From Thermoplasmata archaeon (lineage in GTDB: Archaea > Thermoplasmatota > DTKX01 > JAHFTX01): 64,000 nucleotides of DNA. The position numbers were made by a program, and so were the translations under genes. Shown piece by piece: positions 46,909 through 55,031 of this stretch (position 1 is the first letter of the stretch; every line of letters begins with the position of its first letter). Under the pieces are notes generated by a model. That model did not search any database. It was not told the DNA's origin and saw only the letters and a program-made list of their open reading frames with translations. The stretch spans positions 24,290-88,289 of the forward strand of contig JAHFTX010000007.1 of assembly GCA_023265395.1 (NCBI GenBank), given 5' to 3'.

Positions 46909-48009
46909 ATGGACGCGGTCATCCTCGTCGGTGGGATCGGGACGCGCCTGCGCCCCTGGACCGAGACCCTCCCCAAGCCGCTGATCCCCATCGCCAACAT
47001 CCCGCTGATCGACCACTTGATCGCCCGGCTGCGCCCCGCCGTCTCACGAGTGATCCTTGCCGTCGGGTATCGCAGCCCCCAGTTGCAGGCGCACGCACGA
47101 ATCCTCGGTCAGTCGCTGGAGGTCGTCGTCGTCGAAGAAGAGCAACTCCTCGGGACCGGTGGCGCCGTCAAGAATGTCGAGGCTCACCTCGATCCGGCTG
47201 GTCCCTTCCTCGTCTGCAACGGCGACATCATCAACTCGCTGGACATCCCCTCCATGATCGCGGCTCATCAGCGCCACGGGGGTTGGGGGACCTTGGCGCT
47301 CTGGGAGGTGGCCGACCCAAGCCGATTCGGGGTCGTCGCCCTTGTGGGCCAGCGGATCACCCGATTCGTCGAGAAGCCCCCAGCGGGCTCGGCCCCGAGC
47401 AATCTGATCAGCGCAGGCACCTATGTGCTCGAGCCGCAGGTGCTCGATCTTCTCCAGCCGGGGGTGGTCGCCTCCATCGAACGCGAGGTGTTCCCCCAAC
47501 TCGTCGAGCGGGGGCTGTTCGGTCATCGCTTCGACGGATTCTGGGAGGATGCTGGGACCCTGCCCTCCATGCTCCGCGCGCAGCGACTCATACTCGAGGA
47601 TCCGGCGGTTTCGCTCCCCGCGCACGCCGGGCCGATCCTCGCGGTCGACGTACACCTCCACCCTGGGGCCGTGATCACCCCACCGGTGACGATCGATCCC
47701 TCTGCGATCCTCGAGGCGGGCGCATCGGTGGGGCCCAACGCCGCCATCGGCCCCGGCTGCAGGATCGGCGGGGGGTGCACGGTCCGAGATTCAATCCTTG
47801 GCCGAGGGGTGCGCATCGCCGCTGGGGCGCTGGTGGAGGGGTCCATGCTCGCTGACGGTGCGACGGTCGGCCGGGGAGCGAGCCTGCGCGAATCGATCAT
47901 CGGAGAGCTGACGAAGGTTCCCCCCAAGGAGCGATGGGAGGGTGCCCGGCAGTGGGACGGCTTCACCAGCAGCGGTTCGATGGTGGGCCTGGGGCCGGCG
48001 CAAGGTTGA
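46909..48009 (+). CDS. Sugar-1-phosphate nucleotidyltransferase (mannose-1-phosphate guanylyltransferase type)
   Basis: Makes a nucleotide sugar from a sugar-1-phosphate, 366 residues. The N-terminal pyrophosphorylase domain begins AVILVGGIGTRLRPWTETLPKPLIPI, with the metal site FLVCNGDIINS and the substrate segment FVEKP. From about residue 240 a left-handed beta-helix of hexapeptides follows (PGAVITPPVTIDPSAILEAGA, shown only in part). This fits GDP-mannose or dTDP-glucose pyrophosphorylases of archaea; the nucleotide cannot be fixed from sequence. It may supply sugars for glycosylating the surface proteins encoded nearby. It starts 39 bases after the Lsm gene. Confidence 0.85.
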   Translation: MDAVILVGGIGTRLRPWTETLPKPLIPIANIPLIDHLIARLRPAVSRVILAVGYRSPQLQAHARILGQSLEVVVVEEEQLLGTGGAVKNVEAHLDPAGPFLVCNGDIINSLDIPSMIAAHQRHGGWGTLALWEVADPSRFGVVALVGQRITRFVEKPPAGSAPSNLISAGTYVLEPQVLDLLQPGVVASIEREVFPQLVERGLFGHRFDGFWEDAGTLPSMLRAQRLILEDPAVSLPAHAGPILAVDVHLHPGAVITPPVTIDPSAILEAGASVGPNAAIGPGCRIGGGCTVRDSILGRGVRIAAGALVEGSMLADGATVGRGASLRESIIGELTKVPPKERWEGARQWDGFTSSGSMVGLGPAQG

Positions 48010-48034
48010 CGGCCAGGGGCCCGACTGCCGGGTC

Positions 48035-49165
48035 ATGGTCAAAGTCCCGCCTCCTTTCGAGTTAGCGACCTGGATAGGCGCCTACGACGGCAAGGTCGAG
48101 TACAACCTCGGGAGTTCCAACGTCCAGATCCCCATCGTCGAGGAACTCCTCCCTCTGGTGCCCCAAGCGCCGACCCGTGGGGAGGGATTCGCCGGATCAC
48201 TGGTGGTGCGTCAGCGAGTCGGGTCGCTGCTGGGGTTGCCCCCAGACCAGGTGCAGCTGACGGCCGGTGCCAGCGAAGCCAACTTCATCGCCTACCTCTG
48301 CGGAGTCGCCGCGGGCCAGCAGGTCCTCGTCGAATCGCCCACCTACTCCCCGCTCGAATCGATTGCAGCGGCACTGGAGCAACCTCTGCGGAGGGTGCCG
48401 CGCGATCCTGCGCACGACTTCGCGTTGCCCCTCGAGCGCGTGCACGCCGCGCTCGATCAGGGGGGAATCGGGAAGACGGGGTTGGTGGTCCTGACCAACC
48501 TCAACAACCCCACGGGGGCTGCGATGGGCAAAGTTACCCTCCGCGCCCTCGCGCGCCTCTGCGCCGACTATCGTGCGCATCTGTTCATCGACGAGACCTT
48601 CCGCTGGCTCGACCTGGCCCAGACCGTGCCGCTGGTCGCCGCATGCCGTGACATCCATCACCCCGACGGCGGCTGCGTCGCCATCAGCAGCGGTTCGCTC
48701 TCGAAGGTCTACAACCTTGGCGCCTCGCGTGTCGGCTGGCTCGCCGCTGACGAGCCCTTCTTGCGATTGGTCCGCGGGGTGCGCGAGACGATGAACCCGG
48801 TTCTCAGCCCGCTATGCGAGCACCTTGCAGCGGTCGCGCTCGAGCGCCATGACAGGATCCTCGACCGCACGCTGAGCTTGGTCGGCAAGAACCGGTCCGT
48901 CGCCCAGCGATGGGCGGCGACGCGCAGCGACCTCCGCTGGATCCCCTCCAACGGCATCACCGCCTTCCCAGAGGTCACCAACCCCACCGTCGATGTCGGG
49001 GAACTGGCGCTGCAGCTGGTGCGCGACCACTCGACGCTCATCTCGCCGGGGTCCTACTTCGGATTCCCGCGTCACTTCCGGATCGGACTGGGTGGCGATC
49101 CTGACAGACTCGGCCCCGGTCTGGAGCGGGTGGGGATGGTCCTCGACGCCCTGGGGCACGGCTAG
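48035..49165 (+). CDS. PLP-dependent aminotransferase (class I/II)
   Basis: A 376-residue aminotransferase of the aspartate-aminotransferase fold. Conserved features are LTAGASEANFIAYL, the NPTG motif in NLNNPTGAAMG, FIDETFRWLD, the PLP lysine in SGSLSKVYNLGASRVGW and the substrate arginine in FRIGLGGD. The ATG at 48035 is used because earlier frame codons overlap the preceding gene and lack homology. The amino acid substrate is not evident; tyrosine/aspartate or a branched-chain amino acid are all possible. It is convergent with, and overlaps by four bases, the cis-prenyltransferase gene. Confidence 0.82.
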   Translation: MVKVPPPFELATWIGAYDGKVEYNLGSSNVQIPIVEELLPLVPQAPTRGEGFAGSLVVRQRVGSLLGLPPDQVQLTAGASEANFIAYLCGVAAGQQVLVESPTYSPLESIAAALEQPLRRVPRDPAHDFALPLERVHAALDQGGIGKTGLVVLTNLNNPTGAAMGKVTLRALARLCADYRAHLFIDETFRWLDLAQTVPLVAACRDIHHPDGGCVAISSGSLSKVYNLGASRVGWLAADEPFLRLVRGVRETMNPVLSPLCEHLAAVALERHDRILDRTLSLVGKNRSVAQRWAATRSDLRWIPSNGITAFPEVTNPTVDVGELALQLVRDHSTLISPGSYFGFPRHFRIGLGGDPDRLGPGLERVGMVLDALGHG

Positions 49166-49962
49166 GTCCCAAATCGCCGCTGACGGCGCTGGTAGGAGCG
49201 GATCGCTCGCAGGAAGTCGAGCTTGCGCATCCCCGGCCAGTAGACGTCGGCGAAGTAGAGCTCGGCATAGGCCAGCTGCCAGAGCAGGAAGTTGCTGATC
49301 CGCTCCTCGCCACTGGTACGCAAGATCAGGTCGGGATCGGGCAGGTCAGAGGTGTAGAGGTAGCGGGAGACGACGCTCTCGTCGATGTCCGCCGGTTGCA
49401 AGGTCCCTTGCATCGCATCGGCGGCGATGCGTCGGATGGCATGGACGATCTCCTGGCGCCCGCCGTAGGCGACGGCGAGGTTGAAGGCGTACTGGTCATA
49501 GCCGCGGGTCCGCTCCTCGGCATAGGAGATCGCCTCCTGGACGGCCTTGGGCAACAGGTCGATCTGTCCGAGCGCCCGCACGCGGATCCTGTTGCGATGG
49601 ACCCGCTCGTCGTCACCGGCACGCCGGAAGTTCTCCTCGAAGAGGTCCATCAGGACCTCGAGCTCCTCCTTGGGCCGGGTGAGGTTCTCCGTCGAGAACG
49701 CGAAGACCGTCAAGACGCGGATCTGCAACTGCAGGCACCACCCGAGCAGCTCCTCGAGCTTGTCCTTGCCATGGGTGTGTCCCGCGGTGGCCTCCTCCCC
49801 CAGGGATTCAGCGAAGCGACGATTGCCATCCATGATGATGGCCACATGGCGCGGGACCGGGGCGGAGAGGACGTCGGCCTGGAGCCGCCGTTCATAGGCC
49901 TTGTAGACCCCGTCGACGATCCCTTCGGTGAGGTCGGTGCGGGGACGCTGGCGGGGGGGCAT
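49162..49962 (-). CDS. uppS: cis-Prenyltransferase (polyprenyl diphosphate synthase, UppS family)
   Basis: Synthesises the long-chain cis-polyprenyl diphosphate that becomes the dolichol-type glycan carrier, 266 residues. Conserved regions are RHVAIIMDGNRRFAESLG (catalytic Asp), GHTHG, LTVFAFSTENLTRP, FNLAVAYGGRQEIVHAIR, DPDLILRTSGEERISNFLLWQLAYAEL and YWPGMRKLDFLRAIRSYQRRQRRFG. The ATG at 49962 is used because only low-complexity residues precede it in the longer frame. Its product would serve N-glycosylation of surface proteins. Confidence 0.92.
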   Translation of the reverse strand: MPPRQRPRTDLTEGIVDGVYKAYERRLQADVLSAPVPRHVAIIMDGNRRFAESLGEEATAGHTHGKDKLEELLGWCLQLQIRVLTVFAFSTENLTRPKEELEVLMDLFEENFRRAGDDERVHRNRIRVRALGQIDLLPKAVQEAISYAEERTRGYDQYAFNLAVAYGGRQEIVHAIRRIAADAMQGTLQPADIDESVVSRYLYTSDLPDPDLILRTSGEERISNFLLWQLAYAELYFADVYWPGMRKLDFLRAIRSYQRRQRRFGT

Positions 49963-50048
49963 GCTCGCCTGCCTACAGGTGGTGCCCTGCCCCCTCCCAG
50001 CTATTTGGCCTTGGTGCTGCACACAATGGTCAGGGGTTCGAGGCGAAC

Positions 50049-50057
50049 CTTGTTATC
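50049..50057 (+). promoter_or_regulatory. TATA box before the PAC2 gene
   Basis: CTTGTTATC, 30 bases before the ATG at 50079, fitting a leaderless transcript. It is a slightly longer variant of the CTTTATC element. Confidence 0.45.
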
Positions 50058-50078
50058 CCGGCGGCTGTTGCCTCGGCC

Positions 50079-50837
50079 ATGGGCGATGAGGAGGAGCTGG
50101 TGTTCCATCTCGACCGCCCCATCGACCTCGACCATGGGGTCATCATCGATGGATTCCCCAGCGTCGGGCTCGTCTCGACCATAGCGGCGAACTACATCAT
50201 CTCCCAGTGTGACCTCGAACTCGTCGGTTCCATCCACTCGCCGCTGATGCCCATCGCCGCGATCATCCGCGATGGCGTGCCCACGGAGCCGATCCGCATC
50301 TACCACGGAAAGGGCCTGCTGGTGTTCATCAGCGAGTTCCGCCCACCCCGGGAGCTGGTCATCCCCCTGGTCAACAAGCTGCTGGCGTGGGAACCGGTCG
50401 CCCACGCGTCCCAGTTCATCACCCTCGAAGGCCTCCCGCTCCCCGAAGGCAGCGACCAGGCCACCTCGCCGATCTATGCGGTCGGCACCACCGCAGCGAT
50501 GGAGCAGCAGATCAAGGACCACAAGTTCAAGCGACTGGACGATGGCATGATCACCGGTCTGAGCGGTGTGCTGCTGACGGAGGGGCACCGACGTCAGTAT
50601 CCGGTGCTCTGTCTGATGGCCGGCGCCCATGAGGCCTTCCCCGACGCGCGGGGTGCCGCGCGTCTGGTCGAGGCGGTCGACGAGCTGCTACCGCAGATCG
50701 ACCTCCCCACCGGGCCGCTGCTCAAGGAAGCCGACCGAGTCGAGACTGCGATCCGGGAGTCCTTGCATCGCCTGCATGCGGCAGGGGGGCAGACCACCGG
50801 AGAGGCCGCCGAATCGACCGAATACATCTACCGATAG
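50079..50837 (+). CDS. PAC2-family protein (proteasome assembly chaperone-like)
   Basis: A 252-residue archaeal PAC2 (DUF75) protein. It has DGVIIDGFPSVGLVSTIAANYIIS-type opening sequence, ISEFRPPRELVIPLVNKLLAWE, and GLSGVLLTEGHRRQYPVLCLMAGAHEAFPDARGAARLVEAVDELL (given in part). In archaea such proteins resemble proteasome assembly chaperones and may help 20S proteasome assembly, but experimental functions are few. It is immediately followed by the KaiC-like gene. The start is supported by the TATA spacing. Confidence 0.86.
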   Translation: MGDEEELVFHLDRPIDLDHGVIIDGFPSVGLVSTIAANYIISQCDLELVGSIHSPLMPIAAIIRDGVPTEPIRIYHGKGLLVFISEFRPPRELVIPLVNKLLAWEPVAHASQFITLEGLPLPEGSDQATSPIYAVGTTAAMEQQIKDHKFKRLDDGMITGLSGVLLTEGHRRQYPVLCLMAGAHEAFPDARGAARLVEAVDELLPQIDLPTGPLLKEADRVETAIRESLHRLHAAGGQTTGEAAESTEYIYR

Positions 50838-50901
50838 CCCCCTTCCCGGGCGGTACTTGCGGTCTCCCGTTGGTGCCGCCCGACCGGTCCATCGCCAAAG
50901 G

Positions 50902-50910
50902 TTGAAATAG
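50902..50910 (+). promoter_or_regulatory. TATA-like element before the KaiC-like gene
   Basis: TTGAAATAG, 63 bases before the ATG at 50965. It would give a leader of about 35 bases holding the strong AGGAGAT ribosome-binding site, in contrast to the leaderless genes nearby. Confidence 0.4.
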
Positions 50911-50964
50911 CGACAGCTGGCTTGTGCGCCACTCTCGACCCTCTGCGTCCCCTCAGGAGATACG

Positions 50965-51657
50965 ATGCCCGGTCATGACCATCTGACGCGGATCAAGACC
51001 GGAATCCCCGGCCTCGACGAGATGGTCGAGGGTGGCTGGCCCTTCCCCTCGACGATCCTCGTCGCCGGCAGCGCTGGCACGGGCAAGACGACCTTCGCGC
51101 TGCAGTTCCTCTCGCAAGGTGCAAAGGACGGAGAGCAAGGGCTGTTCTTCACCACCCTGAGCGAGCCGACGCAGTGGATGCTGCGGTTCACCAGTGGGTT
51201 CACCTTCCTCGACAAGGAGCACTTCGGCAAGCAGATCCAGTATGTGGAGCTGGGCTCGCTGCTGCGCGAGGAGCGCAACCCTGACCGGATCCTCGACTAC
51301 ATCGAGGACCAGATTACCGACGTCATGCCCCAGCGGATCGTCATCGACCCGGTCACCGTCATCGGCGAGCTCATCGACGACGAGTACCGATCCTTCCTCT
51401 ACGACCTGACCACCCGACTCAAGAACTGGCAGTCGACGACCCTGCTCACGGGCGAAGTGCTCCCCGGACAGGCCTACCCCGTGGAGGTCAGCTACATCGT
51501 CGACAGTGTCGTGGTGCTCTCCTACGACGTCTCCGTCGAAGGCAGTCGCCGCAAGTACCTCGAGATCCTCAAGATGCGCGGGACCAACCACATGACTGGC
51601 AAGCACCTGGTCAACCTCCAAGCAGAGGGTTTCAGTGTCCAGCCTGGGCTGCGCTGA
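50965..51657 (+). CDS. KaiC-like RecA-superfamily ATPase
   Basis: Single KaiC domain of 230 residues. It opens RIKTGIPGLDEMVEGGWP, the KaiC motif before Walker A (GSAGTGKTT, about residues 36-44). Walker B is MPQRIVIDPVTVIG, and TLLTGEV is the sensor-like strand. The C-terminal half has VVVLSYDVSVEGSRRKYLEILKMRGTNH, typical for archaeal KaiC proteins. These act in signalling or regulation, often of motility and phosphorylation networks. AGGAGAT six bases before the ATG supports the start. It is followed 47 bases later by a gene that resembles a degenerate RecA-like partner, so the two may form a complex. Confidence 0.87.
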   Translation: MPGHDHLTRIKTGIPGLDEMVEGGWPFPSTILVAGSAGTGKTTFALQFLSQGAKDGEQGLFFTTLSEPTQWMLRFTSGFTFLDKEHFGKQIQYVELGSLLREERNPDRILDYIEDQITDVMPQRIVIDPVTVIGELIDDEYRSFLYDLTTRLKNWQSTTLLTGEVLPGQAYPVEVSYIVDSVVVLSYDVSVEGSRRKYLEILKMRGTNHMTGKHLVNLQAEGFSVQPGLR

Positions 51658-51704
51658 GCGGACACGTCCGACGGTGCGCAGACGTCGGCCCGTCACGGGG
51701 GGGA

Positions 51705-52337
51705 ATGATGGCGGGTCGCAACATCCTCGTCCTCGAGCATCTGCGTAAAGAGCTCGCCACGCAGTGCAAGCGGATCCTCGTGACGGTCCGGGCGCCTCAA
51801 GTGGATCGGATCAACCTCGCGGTCTTGCGGATCCTGCTGACCGAGCGCGCCGAGCGAGGGATCTATCTCTCCATCGACAAGCCCGACGACATGGTCGCCC
51901 ACATCCTCGAGCGATACAACATCGCCCCTGCCGAGATGGGCCGCGCCGACACGGGGCAGCAGCAGACGGGGGTCGTCGAACCCAAGAGCGCCGACGCTGG
52001 CGCGAACCGACGGGTCCTGATCGTCAGCGGGATCTTCTGCCCGACCATCTTCCTTGACAGCATCGACGCGGCAGTCTCGACCCCTGAGGGTGGTGCAGAG
52101 CTGCTCGAGGAGCTGCGGGGGATGGACTTCCTGATGGTCGACAACCTCCTCAGCATGACCCTCTACAACAGCTGGCGCAAGACGGAGGAGTTCTTCGCCC
52201 GCCTCGACGTGTTGCAGCACAAATTCCCCAACCTCCGCCTGCTGATGACCACTGACAAGCACCAGGATCCGCGGCTCTATGAGCTCGCGGCTAGGATCTG
52301 CGATATCGAGATCGAGCTGCGCAAGGAACTGCTCTGA
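51705..52337 (+). CDS. Putative degenerate RecA/KaiC-like partner protein
   Basis: A 210-residue protein without a recognisable family name. It has no Walker A motif but otherwise resembles a small RecA-like core: IYLSIDKPDDMVAHILERYNI recalls the KaiC strand-helix after the nucleotide loop, and FLMVDNLLSMTLYNS occupies the Walker B position. RLLMTTDKHQDPRLYELA resembles the following strand. The nucleotide-binding residues are therefore missing while the fold seems kept. It lies 47 bases after the KaiC-like gene, with GGGGGGA before the ATG. Likely a non-catalytic partner of that ATPase. The fold call is by eye and moderate. Confidence 0.6.
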   Translation: MMAGRNILVLEHLRKELATQCKRILVTVRAPQVDRINLAVLRILLTERAERGIYLSIDKPDDMVAHILERYNIAPAEMGRADTGQQQTGVVEPKSADAGANRRVLIVSGIFCPTIFLDSIDAAVSTPEGGAELLEELRGMDFLMVDNLLSMTLYNSWRKTEEFFARLDVLQHKFPNLRLLMTTDKHQDPRLYELAARICDIEIELRKELL

Positions 52338-52385
52338 GCGTCCACTGAGCACATCAACGCGTCCCGCTGGCGGGCCAGCTGCGAC

Positions 52386-52392
52386 CTTTATG
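52386..52392 (+). promoter_or_regulatory. TATA box before the XPD-type helicase gene
   Basis: CTTTATG, 34 bases before the ATG at 52420, consistent with a leaderless transcript. Confidence 0.5.
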
Positions 52393-52419
52393 GCGGCGCC
52401 GTCCCCTCGACCAAGGCCC

Positions 52420-54948
52420 ATGCCCACCGAACCATCGACCCCCGGCCGGAGAGCGACCGCCTCGGGTGTCGGGCGCATCTCGGCGGAGCTGGAGCTCCTC
52501 GGGCACGTGGCTGCGCCGCTGATCGCCGAGGGTCGTGGGGGGGCGGACCTCGACCGCATCCTGCGTCGGCTCGGGGATGGTGCACGCGGCCTTGGCCTGA
52601 GCGCCCGACAGCCCTTGCGGCGCAAGGGGAGCGATGGGCGCACTGCCAGCGCCGATGTCGGCTGGGTCAATCCCCAGGACCGCGTTCGGCTAGCGGTGCA
52701 GGTGCGCTCCACAGCCAGCATCTCGGGGCTGGGCCAGCTAGCGGCCCTAGCTCCTGAGCTCGGGGCGCAGGTGGTGATTGGCCGATTGGCGCTTTCCGAG
52801 GTGCGCGCCCAGCTCTGCGCCAACGCAGGGTTGCACGATTGGGGGGTCGTGCCCTTGTACCTCATCGCGTACGAACCCTCTCGTGGCATCGCCGAGGCGT
52901 TCCGTGTGGGCGACCTGGTCGCCGGGCTCACCATCCCTGCCAAGCGGTTCGAGGTGCCCGCCGACCTCGACCTTGGTGCGCTCGGTGACGACGCCCCCCT
53001 CGACAGCCCGATGCGTCTCTTCCCCTTCGACCATGTGCGGCGTGGGCAGGCCCAGATGCTCCAGGACGTCCACGCCACGATCCTTTCCCACGGCGTACTC
53101 GTCGCCAACGCACCGACGGGGATCGGCAAGACGGTCACCTCGCTCGTGCCGATCATCCACCACGCACTGAAGGAGGACCTGACGGTGTTCTTCCTGACCT
53201 CCAAGCAAAGTCAGCATCGGATGGCAGTCTTGACCTTGCAGCAGCTGGCGGCACGCTCCAAGGTCCCTTGCACGGTCGTCGACATCATCGCCAAGCAAGC
53301 GATGTGTCCCCTCCCCGAGAGCAGTGACCCTTTCTTCCATGAGTTCTGCGCCCATGTCATGAAGCACCGCAGCTGCTCGTACTTCACCACCGACAACGCC
53401 AAGGTCGTCGCCCAGGCGCGCCAATCGATCCTCCATGTCGAGGACCTGACGGCGCTGGCCGTGCATGCCCATGTCTGTCCCCACAAAGCCGCTCTCGACG
53501 CTGCGCGCGGAGCGCGGGTCATCGTCTGCGACTACAACTACCTATTCTCCGACCTCACGCCGATCCTCCTCTCGGCGCTGGGCAGGGACGGCACCCCTCT
53601 GGACCTCTCCCGTTGCATCATCATCGTTGACGAAGCGCACAACCTGCCCACGCGGGTTCGTGATGACGCCAGCGGCATGCTCAGCGGGCACCTCCTCGAC
53701 GAGGCGCGAAAGGAGGTCAAGGCCGCCGGGCGCAAGCTGCACCATCTCCAGGCCCCCCTCAAGGCGATGGAGGAGGCCTATCGTGCCATCGTCGACGAGC
53801 ATCCCATCCCCGTTGAGCAGCGGGGTGAGCGCAGCGAGACTGCGCTCGAGGAGGGAGCACTCAGCGACCGACTGCAGCCGGTCCTGCAACGGGGAACCCA
53901 CCCGATGGAGCTGAGCGACTTCGTCAGCGAGCTCCAGGCCATCGCCGACCGCACCATCGGTGCTGGGGGGCGCAGCGCCTGCGGCCCCGTCGCAGAGTTC
54001 CTCACGGGCTGGAGCCGCTTCGACGAAGGGGTGCTGCGGCTGCTCGTGCGCCAGCCCTATGGACCGGGGGAAGCCCCTGAGCTTGCTCCCCGCGGGAGCG
54101 AGCGGGTGAGCCTGCAGTACCGCTTGCTCGACCCATCTGTGGTCACCGGCAAGGTGCTCAACACAATCCACGCAGGGGTGGTGATGTCGGGGTCATTCCA
54201 TCCGCCCGAAGTCTACGCCAACCTCTTCGGGATCGGACGATCGCGCCTGCGCACCCGCAGCTACGACTCCCCCTTCGACCCCAGCCGCCGACTGGTGCTG
54301 GTGGACAAGACCACCACCACACGGTTCCGCGACCGGACCCCAGCGATGCTCGACCATTACGCCCAGCGGCTCACCGAGGTCGTCCGCGCGACGGAGGGAA
54401 ACGTCGCGGTTTTCGTCCCCAGCTATGACCTGCTCGAACAGATCGCCTCCCGCCTGCACAAGCGGCGCGTGGGCAAGCGGCTCGTCGTCGAGGAACGGGC
54501 GATGGACAAGGAGGCCAAGGAGGCGTTGGTGCTGCTGCTGCGCAAGCACCGCGGCAAGGGCTGCGTCCTGGTTGCAGTCCAAGGAGGCTCGCTCAGCGAA
54601 GGCGTCGACTATCCAGGCAACCTCCTCAGCTGCGTCTGCGTCATCGGCGTGCCGCTGGCGCCCCCCTCGCTCGAGACCGAGGCAGTGATCCGCTACTACG
54701 ATGCCAAGTTCGGTGAGGGGCGAGGCTGGGCCTATGGCTACCTCTACCCAGCCATGAACAAGGTGCTCCAGTCGGCCGGACGATTGATTCGCTCCGAGGA
54801 GGACTTCGGGGTCGTCGTGCTGATGGACGAGCGATTCGACTCGAGCCGCTACAAGAACGCCCTGCCGCCAACGCTCCGGGGCGAACCGATTACCGATGGT
54901 CTCGGCACGCGGGTCGCGAGCTTCTTCGCGACCACCCGCGGCGCGTGA
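52420..54948 (+). CDS. XPD/Rad3/DinG-type DNA helicase with N-terminal nuclease-like domain
   Basis: An 842-residue superfamily 2 helicase. Walker A APTGIGKT is at about 231-238 and the DEAH box is at 404-407. Four cysteines between them, C296, C310, C319 and C353, fit an iron-sulfur cluster of the XPD family, with slightly unusual spacing (13, 8 and 33 residues between). C-terminal motifs VAVQGGSLSEGVDYPG and QSAGRLIRSEED complete the helicase. Residues about 20-175 form an extra domain not found in XPD itself: ADVGWVNPQDRVRLAVQVR resembles a PD-(D/E)XK nuclease core with Q in place of E and R in place of K. Role: DNA repair or unwinding. Same direction as the menaquinone genes. Confidence 0.88.
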   Translation: MPTEPSTPGRRATASGVGRISAELELLGHVAAPLIAEGRGGADLDRILRRLGDGARGLGLSARQPLRRKGSDGRTASADVGWVNPQDRVRLAVQVRSTASISGLGQLAALAPELGAQVVIGRLALSEVRAQLCANAGLHDWGVVPLYLIAYEPSRGIAEAFRVGDLVAGLTIPAKRFEVPADLDLGALGDDAPLDSPMRLFPFDHVRRGQAQMLQDVHATILSHGVLVANAPTGIGKTVTSLVPIIHHALKEDLTVFFLTSKQSQHRMAVLTLQQLAARSKVPCTVVDIIAKQAMCPLPESSDPFFHEFCAHVMKHRSCSYFTTDNAKVVAQARQSILHVEDLTALAVHAHVCPHKAALDAARGARVIVCDYNYLFSDLTPILLSALGRDGTPLDLSRCIIIVDEAHNLPTRVRDDASGMLSGHLLDEARKEVKAAGRKLHHLQAPLKAMEEAYRAIVDEHPIPVEQRGERSETALEEGALSDRLQPVLQRGTHPMELSDFVSELQAIADRTIGAGGRSACGPVAEFLTGWSRFDEGVLRLLVRQPYGPGEAPELAPRGSERVSLQYRLLDPSVVTGKVLNTIHAGVVMSGSFHPPEVYANLFGIGRSRLRTRSYDSPFDPSRRLVLVDKTTTTRFRDRTPAMLDHYAQRLTEVVRATEGNVAVFVPSYDLLEQIASRLHKRRVGKRLVVEERAMDKEAKEALVLLLRKHRGKGCVLVAVQGGSLSEGVDYPGNLLSCVCVIGVPLAPPSLETEAVIRYYDAKFGEGRGWAYGYLYPAMNKVLQSAGRLIRSEEDFGVVVLMDERFDSSRYKNALPPTLRGEPITDGLGTRVASFFATTRGA

Positions 54949-55031
54949 CCACCGTCTACGGCCCCCAACACTTATGGCGGTCATGCGGCCTTCGCGCGCC
55001 AGCTGAAGCGCACGGATGGGGAGGAGGAGGG

